Shown in pieces: positions 8,185 to 19,200 of a DNA stretch of 51,666 nt. Below the pieces are notes generated by a model that had not been told where the DNA came from, did not search any database, and was given only the letters and a program-made list of their open reading frames with translations. The DNA is from JACTOJ01 sp032335695 (GTDB lineage Bacteria; Bacillota; Clostridia; Clostridiales; Clostridiaceae), in the NCBI RefSeq assembly GCF_032335695.1, contig NZ_JACTOJ010000030.1, positions 1 through 51,666 of the forward strand, written 5' to 3'. How positions within the stretch are numbered: position 1 is the first letter of the stretch; each line of letters opens with the position of its first letter. A program made the translations under genes and the position numbers.

Positions 8185-8461
8185 TTAAACCATATATGAA
8201 CAAATTCTTTAGAAAAATTGTGTAAAATAGCGGCATAAGGGTAAAATATATTAGGCTATATAATTAATCAGTACTTTATTATAATCATGATTTTATAATA
8301 GATATTACGAAGCTATAAAAAAGTAATTATAGTATTGATTTAAAATATAGTAAAGTATTTTTGTTTTCAGAGAAAATTAATATAAAAGTTAATTGAATAA
8401 TAATGTTTTATCAATAAAAAGCAGGCTAGAAACATAAAAAAACAAATATATTTTACAAATA

Positions 8462-8523
8462 TGTAAAACGTTTTACAAAAATATAATATAAAGCATTGAC
8501 TTAATAGACAAAAGCGCTATAAT
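8462..8523 (+). promoter_or_regulatory. Promoter P2 with a 16-bp palindrome upstream
   Basis: TTGACT (8496-8501) and TATAAT (8518-8523) are 16 bases apart, a near-consensus promoter. TGTAAAACGTTTTACA at 8462-8477 is a perfect palindrome resembling a cre/LacI-family operator, ending 18 bases before the -35. At that position it could serve activation or looping; which is not known. Confidence 0.65.
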
Positions 8524-8993
8524 ATAATTAAGATAAAAAATTACATTATTACCAAATTAATTTTTTTTAATGCTTTATGAAAATGTTTACCCATTAATTA
8601 TATACTAAGTATGAGAAAAAATAAAAGGAAATTATTAAATTATTTTAAAAGCATAATGTTAAAAATATCATATCTTTAGAGATTGAAAAAATAATTTGAG
8701 CTGATATTGTTTTATATGATTATAAAACAATAAATAAATGAATTATTTTATAAGCTTTAATTATTAAAGCAAAAATGTTAACGTTTTGATTTTAACTAAC
8801 GTATAATTGTTTTGCTAAAAATTACTTTAACATTAAATAAATCTAAGTAATAAGACAATTATTTTAAATTAGTTTGCAAGGATTTTTATTCCTTTAATCT
8901 AATAAATGAACTTGGATATTTGAGGTTGAAAATCCTGCTTATAAATTTTTCAAGAGCCTAAAAATCAAAATATAAATTATAGGGGGAGAAAAA
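8524..8993 (+). other. Long AT-rich leader before the sugar importer
   Basis: These 470 bases contain no open frame of note. TGTTAACGTTTTGA at 8777-8790 is a weak cre-like match. A GGGGGAG site at 8983-8989 serves the binding-protein gene. No known riboswitch was recognised. Confidence 0.4.
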
Positions 8994-10319
8994 ATGTTAA
9001 AACATTCAAAAAAATTACTAACACTAATGTTAGCAGCATGCTTAGTAGTTGGTACTACTCTAACAGGGTGCGGAAAGAACAGTTCGTCAACTTCAAGCGG
9101 CGGGGTTGTACAGCTTACTTACAACGCTTGGGGATCAGCAGATGAAGATGCAGTTATGAGAAAATTGTTGGATGCTTTTGAAGCTAAGTATCCTAAAATT
9201 AAGGTTAAGTATAACCATATTCCGGATGATTACTCTAACAAGATGAATACTGTTCTTGCTGGTGGAGCAGCTCCAGATGTATTTTTAACCTCAGATGGTG
9301 ATTTTGGAAGATGGGTAAAAGCAGGTCTTATTTTGGACATGCAGAAATATGTTGACAAAAGTGGAATCGATTTAAATGACATGTGGGACAGCGCTCTTGT
9401 AAGATACAAATATGACGGAAAAGTTTTAGGTAAGGGAGATCAATATTCTTTACCAAAGGATATTGGGCCAACAGTTCTTTTTTACAATAAAGACATATTT
9501 AAGAAGGAAGGAATTCCATTTCCAAGTGCAGATAAGGCTATGAACTTGCAGGAATTCCAAGATCTTGCAATAAAACTTACTAAAAAAGATGTCTCAGGAA
9601 AGGTTACTCAATACGGAACAGGACCACTTTGGTGGGAAGGATATGTTTGGTCCAGTGGCGCAGATTTCTTAAGTGCAGACCATAAAGAATTTGTTTTAAA
9701 TTCTAAAGAAGGTATTGCTGCAATGCAATATGCAGCAGATTTAATCAACAAATATCATGTTTCTCCAGATGCCAAAGCTACAGCAGCTATGAGTGCAGAT
9801 CAAATGTTTAACACTGGCAAAATAGCTATGATGGGCGGTGGAAGATGGATGGTTCCTACCTATAGAAAGTTATCTTTTGATTGGGATGTAGCACCTATGC
9901 CAACAGGATCACTTGGAACTGGTTATAGCTGGTCTGGATCAGTTGGATATTCAATCTATAAAAAATGTAAACATCCAGAGGAAGCATTTACTCTTATTAA
10001 ATTCTTAGCAGGACCTGACGGACAAAAGCTTGGAACTCAATTGGGATTCCAAATACCAACATTCAAATCAATGTCTAATACTGACTTATTCTTACAAAAA
10101 GGTCAGAAGCCTGAACATGCAGAAGTATTCATTAAGGCAGCTCAAGACGAAAAACCAGGTACATGGACACTTACACCAAACAGCAAATGGCTTGATACTT
10201 TCAACCAGAGAATAAATAACCTTTGGGAAGGAAAGGGAACTGCAGAAAAAGTTCTTAATGATATGAAACCTGAAATCGATAAGCAATTAAAGGAAGGAAA
10301 TCCTGAAATCTTTAAATAA
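8994..10319 (+). CDS. ABC sugar importer, lipoprotein substrate-binding protein
   Basis: A 441-residue extracellular solute-binding protein, family 1. The signal peptide ends in a lipobox LTGC with Cys26 to be lipidated, so it is anchored outside the membrane. The mature part has the maltose/oligosaccharide-binding outline: Thr-Tyr-Asn-Ala-Trp start, PDVFLTSDG, PKDIGPTVLFYNKDIF and GKIAMMGGGRWM strands. Ligand is inferred from context as arabinose or arabino-oligosaccharides, comparable with AraN of Bacillus, because two permease genes follow and an AraR box lies upstream. No ATPase gene is present; like AraNPQ the system probably uses a shared MsmX-type ATPase. Confidence 0.88.
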   Translation: MLKHSKKLLTLMLAACLVVGTTLTGCGKNSSSTSSGGVVQLTYNAWGSADEDAVMRKLLDAFEAKYPKIKVKYNHIPDDYSNKMNTVLAGGAAPDVFLTSDGDFGRWVKAGLILDMQKYVDKSGIDLNDMWDSALVRYKYDGKVLGKGDQYSLPKDIGPTVLFYNKDIFKKEGIPFPSADKAMNLQEFQDLAIKLTKKDVSGKVTQYGTGPLWWEGYVWSSGADFLSADHKEFVLNSKEGIAAMQYAADLINKYHVSPDAKATAAMSADQMFNTGKIAMMGGGRWMVPTYRKLSFDWDVAPMPTGSLGTGYSWSGSVGYSIYKKCKHPEEAFTLIKFLAGPDGQKLGTQLGFQIPTFKSMSNTDLFLQKGQKPEHAEVFIKAAQDEKPGTWTLTPNSKWLDTFNQRINNLWEGKGTAEKVLNDMKPEIDKQLKEGNPEIFK

Positions 10320-10388
10320 TGTTTATCCAATCAAAGGAAATCTAGAGATAGGTTTCCTTTGATAATAATAATAAGTAGAGGTATTAAT

Positions 10389-11330
10389 ATGAGTAATAAT
10401 GTTAATTTAGGGATTCATAAAAAAGTAAATTCAGACAAATTAACTAAAACAAATCATAAAAAATTCAAAAAGAAATATTTATACGGATATTTGTTTATAG
10501 CTCCTCCTTTTATAGGATTTACTCTATTCGGACTTATACCTATCGTATATTCATTTTATATAAGTTTAACTAATTTTGATTTATTCAATGCACCAGTTTT
10601 TGCAGGAGTATCAAATTATGTTAAATTGTTTACGGGTGATCCGCTATTTTGGAAATCTATGTTTAATACTGTATATGCGGCATTAGGTATACCTATAGGA
10701 TTAGCGTTTTCTCTGCTGATAGCATTAGGATTAACTCAAAATATAAAAGGAATTAATTTTTTTAGAACTGCATTTTTCTTGCCTTCAGTTTGTTCAATAG
10801 TAGCATTAACACTTATGTGGAAATGGATATTTAATTCAGATTATGGGGTTTTAAATACTGTTTTAGGATATTTACACATCAAGGGACCTAATTGGCTCAG
10901 CAGTTCAGCGTGGGCAATGCCAGCTATGATAATACAGGGGGTTTGGGGAGGATTAGGTACAGGAATGGTGCTTTACATTGCTGCAATTAAAAATGTCCCC
11001 AAAACTTTTTACGAAGCTGCCGAAATAGATGGAGCTAATAAGTGGGCGCAATTCTGGAATATTACACTTCCATCCATATCACCAACAACATTTTATTTGC
11101 TAATTACTGCAGTAATAGGTGCTATGCAGGCGTTTGTTCCATATATGATAATGACTAATGGCGGTCCTGATTATTCCACAACTACAATAGTTTTATATCT
11201 ATATAATAATGCATTTAAATATATGAATATGGGATATGCATCAGCTATGGCATGGGTTTTATTTGTAATAATAATGGGATTAACGATTATAAACTTTAAG
11301 GTTTCCAGCAGATGGGTTCATTATGATTAA
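10389..11330 (+). CDS. ABC sugar importer, MalF-type permease
   Basis: A 313-residue inner-membrane permease with about six membrane helices (first LYGYLFIAPPFIGFTLFG). The cytoplasmic EAA loop that docks the ATPase is EAAEIDGANKWAQFWNITLP. I chose the ATG at 10389, behind AGAGGT, rather than an in-frame start 30 bases earlier that lies among ATA codons without a ribosome site. It lies 69 bases after the binding-protein gene and 14 bases before the second permease, making one operon. Likely AraP-like. Confidence 0.88.
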   Translation: MSNNVNLGIHKKVNSDKLTKTNHKKFKKKYLYGYLFIAPPFIGFTLFGLIPIVYSFYISLTNFDLFNAPVFAGVSNYVKLFTGDPLFWKSMFNTVYAALGIPIGLAFSLLIALGLTQNIKGINFFRTAFFLPSVCSIVALTLMWKWIFNSDYGVLNTVLGYLHIKGPNWLSSSAWAMPAMIIQGVWGGLGTGMVLYIAAIKNVPKTFYEAAEIDGANKWAQFWNITLPSISPTTFYLLITAVIGAMQAFVPYMIMTNGGPDYSTTTIVLYLYNNAFKYMNMGYASAMAWVLFVIIMGLTIINFKVSSRWVHYD

Positions 11331-11344
11331 TGGAGGTAATATAA

Positions 11345-12208
11345 ATGAGTAGTGCGGTAATAGTAAGTAGAAGTAAAAAGAAAAGAAAAATGATAATTAA
11401 AAATACTATTGTATATATTTTCCTTGTAATAGGAGCTATTTTTATGGCAATTCCATTTTTGTGGATGTTATCCACATCTTTAAAAACTGAGGGAACAGTA
11501 TTTAGCATTCCTCCTCAATGGATTCCTGATAAATTAATGTGGTCAAACTATTCTTTAGCTGTTAGCCAAGGAGAACTTGTGCAAGGACTAGTAAATACAT
11601 TAACAATAGTAATACCAACCACCATAATTGGCTTATTTTCATGCTGCTTAGCAGCTTATGGATTTGCTAAAATGGAGTTTCCTGGCAGAGATAAATTGTT
11701 TATGCTGCTGCTTTCAACCATGATGATACCAGGAATAGTAACGATGATACCTTCATTTGTAATATTTAAACAATTGGATTGGCTAGATACCTTTAAACCT
11801 CTAATGATACCAGGTATGTTTGGTGGAGCTGCTTGTATATTTTTTCTTAGACAATATTTTATGACTCTTCCTAAAGAGCTAACTGAAGCGGCTGAATTAG
11901 ATGGACTTAGCTATTTTGGAATATTTTTAAGAATAGCATTACCCTTATCTAAACCAGCAATAGCAACACAGGCAATATTTGGATTTTTAGGCGGTTACAA
12001 TGATTATATGGGACCATTAATATACTTAAATAGTCCGGATAAGTTTACTTTGCAGTTAAAGCTTGCAACTTTTAACGGTGCATATTCCTCTTCCTGGACT
12101 CTTATAATGGCAGGATCAGTGCTTGCTCTTATTCCTACAGTTGCATTATTCTTCTTTGCTCAGAAATATTTTATAGAAGGCATAGTCATGACAGGCATGA
12201 AAGGCTGA
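11345..12208 (+). CDS. ABC sugar importer, MalG-type permease
   Basis: A 287-residue partner permease with six predicted helices, beginning after a basic SRSKKKRK stretch. The EAA loop is EAAELDGLSYFGIFLRIALP. It ends in the usual IVMTGMKG tail of MalG-type proteins, which contacts the ATPase. The start has a GGAGGT site. Together with the upstream genes it makes a CUT1-type importer (AraNPQ-like by context). Confidence 0.9.
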   Translation: MSSAVIVSRSKKKRKMIIKNTIVYIFLVIGAIFMAIPFLWMLSTSLKTEGTVFSIPPQWIPDKLMWSNYSLAVSQGELVQGLVNTLTIVIPTTIIGLFSCCLAAYGFAKMEFPGRDKLFMLLLSTMMIPGIVTMIPSFVIFKQLDWLDTFKPLMIPGMFGGAACIFFLRQYFMTLPKELTEAAELDGLSYFGIFLRIALPLSKPAIATQAIFGFLGGYNDYMGPLIYLNSPDKFTLQLKLATFNGAYSSSWTLIMAGSVLALIPTVALFFFAQKYFIEGIVMTGMKG

Positions 12209-12269
12209 TTATGGTGTGCAAATAAATCTTTTGAATAATTATAGTAAGAGATTTCTTACTGGTATGTAG

Positions 12270-15149
12270 GTGGAAAAGGTGAAAAAAATTTATAAAATAT
12301 TGATTTTTGCTGCTTTGATTATTTTTGTAGTTACTACAGTTAGCATAAAAGTATTCGGAAAAGATGATTTGAAAAAAAACTTAGTATTATATTATAAATT
12401 TGATGTTTCAAAAGAAGATACAGTTATTGATTCCTCTGGAAATAAAAATGATGGAACCTTAGAAGGAACAGCCAAAATAGATACTATAGGAAGAGTTAAC
12501 GGCGGTCTTACTCTTGATGGAAATGGCAGTGTAAGGATGCCGGATAAAATTTTGAATGGACTGAATGAAGTTACTATTTGCGCTTGGGTTGAATTTAATG
12601 CTAGCAGCGGATCTGACTGGCAGAGAGTATATGATTTTGGAAGCGATTCAAATAACAATTTGTTTTTGAGTAAAAATAGAACAAATAATTTCAATTGCAA
12701 TAAAAATGTGGAAGGCATAAGCGGAGGTAAATTGCTGTCAGACGATACTTGGCATTTTATAACTACTGTAATAACTAAAGATACAATGATCTATTATGAA
12801 AATGGAGTAGAGATAGGAAAAAAAGAACAGTTAAAGAATAAACTAAACGGACTTAAGGATTCCGTGGAAAATTATATAGGTAAATCCAAATATGACGGAG
12901 ATCCTAATTTAACAGGGTTTGTGGATGAATTTAGAATTTACAGCAAGGCATTAACTCCTAAGCAGATTAATGATTTAATGTATTATAAAATATCTGATGA
13001 AGATATTGTAACCATGGATGGCGAGAAGATAGGCATAAATGATGGAGAAGAAATAAGCAGCGATTTGATTTTGTCAACAAAATTAAGCAGCAAAACAAAA
13101 GTCAAATGGACATCAAGTAATAAGAGCATTATTTCAGAGGATGGGAAAGTTACCTTACCTTCAGGTAAGGATGATACTAAGGTTACATTAAGCGCTAAAA
13201 TTCAAACTGGCAAAGCTGTTATGGAAAAGAAGTTTGAAGTTTATGTTGTACCTAAGGGAGCAACTAATTATAATGTTCAAATTAATACTAATACTCCTAA
13301 ATTTGACATAAGTCCTACACTTTATGGATTATTCTTTGAAGATATTAATCATTCTGCTGATGGCGGCTTATATTCTCAGCTCATTCAGAATAATTCCTTT
13401 GAATATGAAGATAAACTTCAAAGCTGGGAATTAAAGAAAGATAGTGCGGGCGAAGGAAAAGTGGAGGTAATGAGTGAGTCACCTCTAAATGAAAATAATG
13501 CTGATTATGCAAGGTTAGAAGTTTTGAAAGCAAGCCAAGGCGTAGGCATAATTAATTCAGGATATAAAGGCATATCTGTAAAAAAGGGCGCCAAATATGA
13601 TTTCTCCATATGGGAAAGAAACTCTGTAGATAAGGAAGTCAATTTGTTTGTTCAAATAGAAAATTCTCAGGGAAAAGCAATATCTGATATAAAGAGCATT
13701 CCCGTTATAGGCAATAAATGGAGCTATTATGAATCGGAGCTTACAGTTAAAGAAACTGATGATGATGCTAGACTGTATGTATACATTAAAGAAAACACAA
13801 CAATAGATATGGACATGATTTCTCTTTTTCCACAAGATACATGGAAGGGAGAGAAGCATGGACTTAGAAAAGATTTAGTTCAAATGCTTTATGATATGAA
13901 GCCCAAATTCCTTCGATTTCCTGGAGGCTGCATAGTGCAAGGAAAAGAAAAAGAAGATATGTATGAATGGAAGGACACCATTGGAAAGATAGAAGAAAGA
14001 AAAGTAAATAAAAATTTTTGGGGATATTATCAATCTTATGGTTTAGGTTTTTATGAGTATTTTAAGTTGTGTGAAGATATTGGAGCTGAACCGCTGCCGG
14101 TAATAAATGTTGGTATGAGCTGGCAAAGTGGCGGTGAAGATGCTGTAAGTGATTATATGGCAGAACCTGGAGAGGAGTTAAATAAATATATACAGGATGC
14201 ACTGGATTTAATAGAGTATGCAAATGGTGATGCAACCACTACTTGGGGAAAAAAGAGAGCTGAAAGTGGGCATCCAGCGCCCTTTAATTTAAAATACCTA
14301 GAAATAGGTAATGAGCAGTGGGGGGACGTTTACTTTACTAGATTTCAAGAATTTGAAAAAGCAATAAAGCAAAAATATCCAAGCATTCAGCTAGTGGTTA
14401 ATTCAGGAACTGCTGCTTCTGGTAATATATTTGATGCAGCTTGGAATTGGACAAAATCTAATAATTTTACTGGAATAGTAGATGAGCATTATTATATGCC
14501 AACAGATTGGTTTTTAAATAATGCCAACAGGTATGACAGCTATGACAGAAATGGAGCTAAGGTGTTTGTTGGAGAATATGCAGCTCAAGATGAAAATAAA
14601 AAGAGTACCTTAGAAACAGCTATAGCGGAAGCAGCTTATATGACAGGCCTTGAGAAAAATTCGGATATTGTAAAGATGGCCTCCTATGCACCCTTATTTG
14701 CTAAAGAAAATGATTCACAGTGGACTCCTGATATGATTTGGTTTAACGGAAGTAAAGTTTATGGCACTCCAGATTACTATGTTCAAAAAATATTTAGTGA
14801 GAATACTGGAAATAAACTTTTAGAAACTTCAATTAAGGCTCGTAATGATAAAACTCAGGGAATGTATATTGTTTCAAGCATGGATGAAGCAACAGGAGAG
14901 GTTATTATTAAAGCAGTTAATTCATCAAAATGGGCTCAAAAGATAAGCTTTGATTTAGGATTACAAAATGAGAACAAGTTATCAGGGCTGGAAATAAAGC
15001 TGACAAATAAAGATAGTAAAGCAGAAAATTCTTCCGCTAACCCTAATAATGTGGTTCCAATTAGTAAAAAGATAGAGGAGTTAAAATCTAAATTTGAATA
15101 CAATTTTGATGGACAATCAGTTACTATAATACGATTAAAAATTAAATAG
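12270..15149 (+). CDS. Secreted LamG-Ig-GH51 alpha-L-arabinofuranosidase
   Basis: A 959-residue modular enzyme that should remove terminal arabinofuranosyl residues from arabinan or arabinoxylan. Order: basic N terminus and one hydrophobic helix (~7-28, signal peptide or membrane anchor), LamG/concanavalin-like domain (~37-240), an Ig-like domain (~245-330), then GH51. The GH51 part begins NTPKFDISPTLYGLFFEDIN, has an inserted carbohydrate-binding-like beta domain (~385-520), the barrel, and a C-terminal beta sandwich. Acid/base Glu682 (IGNEQWG) and nucleophile Glu769 (VFVGEY) are present. The start is a GTG at 12270; another GTG follows 9 bases later. It lies in the importer operon and resembles the gene at 16233. 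Confidence 0.9.
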   Translation: MEKVKKIYKILIFAALIIFVVTTVSIKVFGKDDLKKNLVLYYKFDVSKEDTVIDSSGNKNDGTLEGTAKIDTIGRVNGGLTLDGNGSVRMPDKILNGLNEVTICAWVEFNASSGSDWQRVYDFGSDSNNNLFLSKNRTNNFNCNKNVEGISGGKLLSDDTWHFITTVITKDTMIYYENGVEIGKKEQLKNKLNGLKDSVENYIGKSKYDGDPNLTGFVDEFRIYSKALTPKQINDLMYYKISDEDIVTMDGEKIGINDGEEISSDLILSTKLSSKTKVKWTSSNKSIISEDGKVTLPSGKDDTKVTLSAKIQTGKAVMEKKFEVYVVPKGATNYNVQINTNTPKFDISPTLYGLFFEDINHSADGGLYSQLIQNNSFEYEDKLQSWELKKDSAGEGKVEVMSESPLNENNADYARLEVLKASQGVGIINSGYKGISVKKGAKYDFSIWERNSVDKEVNLFVQIENSQGKAISDIKSIPVIGNKWSYYESELTVKETDDDARLYVYIKENTTIDMDMISLFPQDTWKGEKHGLRKDLVQMLYDMKPKFLRFPGGCIVQGKEKEDMYEWKDTIGKIEERKVNKNFWGYYQSYGLGFYEYFKLCEDIGAEPLPVINVGMSWQSGGEDAVSDYMAEPGEELNKYIQDALDLIEYANGDATTTWGKKRAESGHPAPFNLKYLEIGNEQWGDVYFTRFQEFEKAIKQKYPSIQLVVNSGTAASGNIFDAAWNWTKSNNFTGIVDEHYYMPTDWFLNNANRYDSYDRNGAKVFVGEYAAQDENKKSTLETAIAEAAYMTGLEKNSDIVKMASYAPLFAKENDSQWTPDMIWFNGSKVYGTPDYYVQKIFSENTGNKLLETSIKARNDKTQGMYIVSSMDEATGEVIIKAVNSSKWAQKISFDLGLQNENKLSGLEIKLTNKDSKAENSSANPNNVVPISKKIEELKSKFEYNFDGQSVTIIRLKIK

Positions 15150-15185
15150 TTTAAAATAATTTAATTGAAGGATAAGGAGAAAATT

Positions 15186-16154
15186 ATGTTTAACGATGAA
15201 GAATATAGAAATCCAATAGTGCCTCAGGCTGCAGATCCGTTTGTATATAAGCATGAAGATGGATACTATTATTTTACAGCTTCCGTTCCTCAATATGACA
15301 GAATCGAGCTTAGAAGATCTAAGACAATTCAAGGATTAGGAAAAGAAAAGCCTACAATAGTTTGGAGAAAACATGAATTTGGAGAAATGAGTGCCTATAT
15401 ATGGGCACCAGAAATCCATTATATTGATAAAAAGTGGTATATATATTTTGCAGCAGCTAAAGTTAGTGATGTTAAAAGTGAGATGTTTAATCATAGAATA
15501 TATGTGCTAGAGAATTCTTCTGCCAATCCTTTAGAAGGAGAATGGGTGGAAAAGGGCCAATTGAAAACAAATTGGGAATCTTTTTCTCTTGATACTACAA
15601 CCTTTGAACATAATGGAATAAGATATTTAGTTTGGGCTCAAAATGATCCTAATATACGAGGAAACTCTAATTTATATATAGCAGAATTAGAGAATCCATG
15701 GACCATAAAAGGAAAACAGGTAATGCTTTCTAAGCCAGAATATCCTTGGGAAATCATAGGCTTCTGGGTTAACGAGGGACCTGCTGTAATTAAAAAAAAT
15801 GGAAAAATATTTATAAGTTATTCAGCTAGTGCCACTGATTATAATTATTGCATGGGTCTGTTGTCTGCTGATGCGTACAGCGATTTACTAGATCCAGCAT
15901 CTTGGAAAAAAGCAAAAGAACCTGTGTTTACAACTAATGAGCAGGCAAAGCAATATGGACCGGGACATAATAGTTTTACAGTATCAGAAGATGGAAAATC
16001 AGATGTGCTGATTTATCACGCTAGAAATTATAAGGAGATAGACGGAGATCCACTTGATGATCCTAATCGACATGCAAGAGCTCAAAAATTTACTTGGAAT
16101 GAGGAGGGTATGCCTAATTTCGGAAAACCAGCAGCGGATTTTGAATTTGTATAG
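15186..16154 (+). CDS. Cytosolic GH43 arabinofuranosidase/arabinanase
   Basis: A 322-residue five-bladed propeller glycosidase without signal peptide, so it acts on imported arabino-oligosaccharides. General base Asp17 (AADPFVY), the pKa-modulating Asp in FSLDTTTFE and the acid Glu in VNEGPAVIK are visible. An upstream TTG at 15165 is in frame, but the AAGGAG at 15174-15179 points to the ATG at 15186. It lies 36 bases after the first GH51 gene and 78 bases before the second, all in one direction. Whether it is xylosidase or arabinosidase cannot be fixed from sequence; context favours arabinose. Confidence 0.88.
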   Translation: MFNDEEYRNPIVPQAADPFVYKHEDGYYYFTASVPQYDRIELRRSKTIQGLGKEKPTIVWRKHEFGEMSAYIWAPEIHYIDKKWYIYFAAAKVSDVKSEMFNHRIYVLENSSANPLEGEWVEKGQLKTNWESFSLDTTTFEHNGIRYLVWAQNDPNIRGNSNLYIAELENPWTIKGKQVMLSKPEYPWEIIGFWVNEGPAVIKKNGKIFISYSASATDYNYCMGLLSADAYSDLLDPASWKKAKEPVFTTNEQAKQYGPGHNSFTVSEDGKSDVLIYHARNYKEIDGDPLDDPNRHARAQKFTWNEEGMPNFGKPAADFEFV

Positions 16155-16232
16155 AAATATATTATTGGGGATGGTTAATGCATTTTGTAAAGACCACCCC
16201 TTTTATAAAAGTATTTTAAAAGGAGACTATTT

Positions 16233-19200
16233 ATGATTAATGAAAGCAATAATACCATAGATAGCAAAATAATTGCTAAATACGGCTTTGATGATATTGA
16301 AAATGCAGGTAAAGACAGCTCTTTAAATAAAAACAACGGAATAGCATCAGGAGAAGTAAAACCTTTTATTTCAATGGTTGATGGCAGGCTAGCTGCTAGA
16401 TTTACTGGAGGTAAAAGTGGCACTTCCTACATAAAGCTGCCTGAAAAAGTGTTTAATAAAATTGATGATTGTACAGGACTTTGTATTTGTACCTGGGTAT
16501 ATCTTGAGAAAAGTTATTCAGTATGGGAAAGAATATTTGACTTTGGAAAGGGTATTGAAGGACCATATTTTTTCTTAACTCGTAATTTAAGAGGAGTTTG
16601 CTTTGATAGAGGAGAATTATTTGCAGATTCAGGTAAAACCTTTCCTGTAGGTGAATGGTTTCATGTAGCTATCTCCATAAGAGGTACAAAAGGTGGAAAA
16701 CTCAGCAATGCAGGTCCTATTGTATATGTAAATGGAGAAATTGCTGCAGATGGATCTATTAGTCAGACCTCAAGTGGAAATTATAGAAAGCTTCAGGAAT
16801 GGTTCAATACCTTTAAAGATGAGAATAATTACATCAAAAACTATATAGGGAAATCACAATATGCTGCAGATGTGGATTTTTCAGGAGCGCTGTCGGATTT
16901 TCGTGTATATAATACAGCTCTTGATGAAAATGAAATAGTCAATATCATGTGCGAGTCAATTAAGGACAGCGATATTGTAAACTTGGCTAAAGAAAAATAT
17001 TTATCCTTAGCCACTGATATGATAAACAAGGATATCTATTTACCAAAGTCACTTATGGGAGAAAAGGTTGAAGTAATATGGAAATCAAGTGATGAAAGTA
17101 TATTATCTAGCAATGGGGCAATAGGTAATGTGGTAGAACCTAAGGGAGTTACCCTTGCTGCTTCCTTGAAAAAAGGAGAATATGTTGCTAAAAAAGAATT
17201 TAACCTTTCTGTAATCCCTAAAAACTTACCTACACATGTTCTTACTGTAAAAGGTGATAAAGAAAAAATAGATATAAGCAAAACCTTATACGGTTTGTTC
17301 TATGAGGATATTAACAATGCTGCAGATGGCGGACTATATGCTGAGCTTATAAAAAATAGATCCTTTGAAGCCTTTACTTATGATACCTATTCCACAAAAT
17401 CTGGTGAAAATGCAAGATCTACAGGAAAAAATCATACTCCTTTATATGGATGGTATGGAGATTTAAATAAGGTTACTGTAAAAAACCAGGGTGGATTAAA
17501 TGAATTTTTGTCCATTGAAGATAATGAAATCAACTCTTACTATATAACTGCAGCTGACGGAGCCAAATTGTATAATAGAGGCTTTAATGACTCCAATAAT
17601 CACTGTGCAATGTTTGTTAGAAAAGGGGAAAAATATATATTTACAGTTTGGGCAAAAGCTTCAGAGGCAGCAAAAATAGAATTACAGTTGTTGGATAAGC
17701 GAGGTAATGCCATAAGTGATATTTGCGTTTCGGAAATTGACGGCGGTAATGTATGGAAAAAGTATGATAAGCTTAACTCTGTAGCATTAACTGCTGCTGT
17801 AACTGAATATGGACAGCTTGCATTGAGCTTTGTTGGTGATGTATCCATTGATATGGTATCCTTGATGCCTGAAAATGTATGGGGATTTAAAGAAGAAAAG
17901 AGCTCTAAGACCGCTAATTTAAATTATAAGAAAAATCATAACTATAGATTGAGAAAGGATTTAGTTGAAGCTTTAGTTGATTTGCATCCAAAATTTCTTC
18001 GTTTCCCAGGAGGCTGCATATCGGAAGGATCTTATATATGGGAAAACGTGTATGATTGGAAGGACTCTGTGGGAGATGTAGAGTTGCGTAAGGAAAATTT
18101 TAATGTCTGGGGTTACATGATGACCATGGGCCTTGGGTATATGGAATACTTTCAACTAGCAGAAGATTTAAAAGCAACTCCCTTACCTGTCATGGCCTGT
18201 GGAGTACTTTGTCAGGCTCGTTCAGATTATGCAAATCCTGCGGGAGGAGCCTTGAGAGAAAGATATATAAAGAACTTTATAGATTTAATTGATTTTGCCA
18301 TAAATATGGACTTTGAAAATAATAAATGGTCAGCTCTTAGAAAGAGCATGGGACACGAAGCTGCTTTTGATCTTCATTATCTAGGCGTTGGTAATGAAAA
18401 TTGGGGAACTGAATTCTTTGCTAATTTCGAAGTATTTAAAGCCGCTATTGATGAGCATATGAAAGTAAATTATCCAGGTTATGAATTAAATATAATTTCT
18501 ACTGTAGGTGCTCAAGCGGATGATGATGCCTATCAGCAAGGCTGGAAATTCTTGAGTGGAAACTTAGAAGAAAGCGGAACTATAAGATTTACCGATGGTA
18601 AAGAAAGTTATGAAGAAGCTGTAAGCCTCTATAAAAAGCAAAAGGATTATATGGAAACCATCGCTGATGAGCATTACTATCGTTCAAATGATTACCTATT
18701 AAATAATGCAGATAGGTACAATTACTACTATAGATCAGAAAATTACAAAGAAACTTCAAAGGTCTTTGTAGGGGAGTATGCTTCTACCGATAAAAATACT
18801 TTAGCAGGAGCAGTAGCTGAGGCCGCTGTTATGACCGGCTTTGAAAGAAATTCCGATGTAGTAAGACTTGCTGCCACTGCACCATTATTTAATAAGGTAG
18901 TTACTGATGGACAATATAGATGGACACCTGATTGTATTTGGTTTGATGATGAGAATGTATGGCGTACACCTAATTATTATGTGCAGCAAATGTTTGCAAA
19001 ATATTTAGGAGATAAACTATTAGAAACATCATTTTCCAGCTATAGAAATGGAAGGCTTGAACAATATTCACCTAAAGGCGGTATTGAAATAGCAGCTGGA
19101 AATGCTGATATAATAATAAAAAATGTAAAAGTAATATCAAATTTAGATAATAGCGTTATTCTGGAGCAAGATTTCACAAAAAAACTAAATCCACTATGGA

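Noticed and set aside
8524..8993. Riboswitch in the importer leader
   Set aside because: No known aptamer core recognised; only AT-rich sequence and short hairpins are visible.
8994..12208. Complete ABC importer with its own ATPase
   Set aside because: No ATPase gene accompanies the binding protein and permeases; the ATPases in the window belong to the ECF module.
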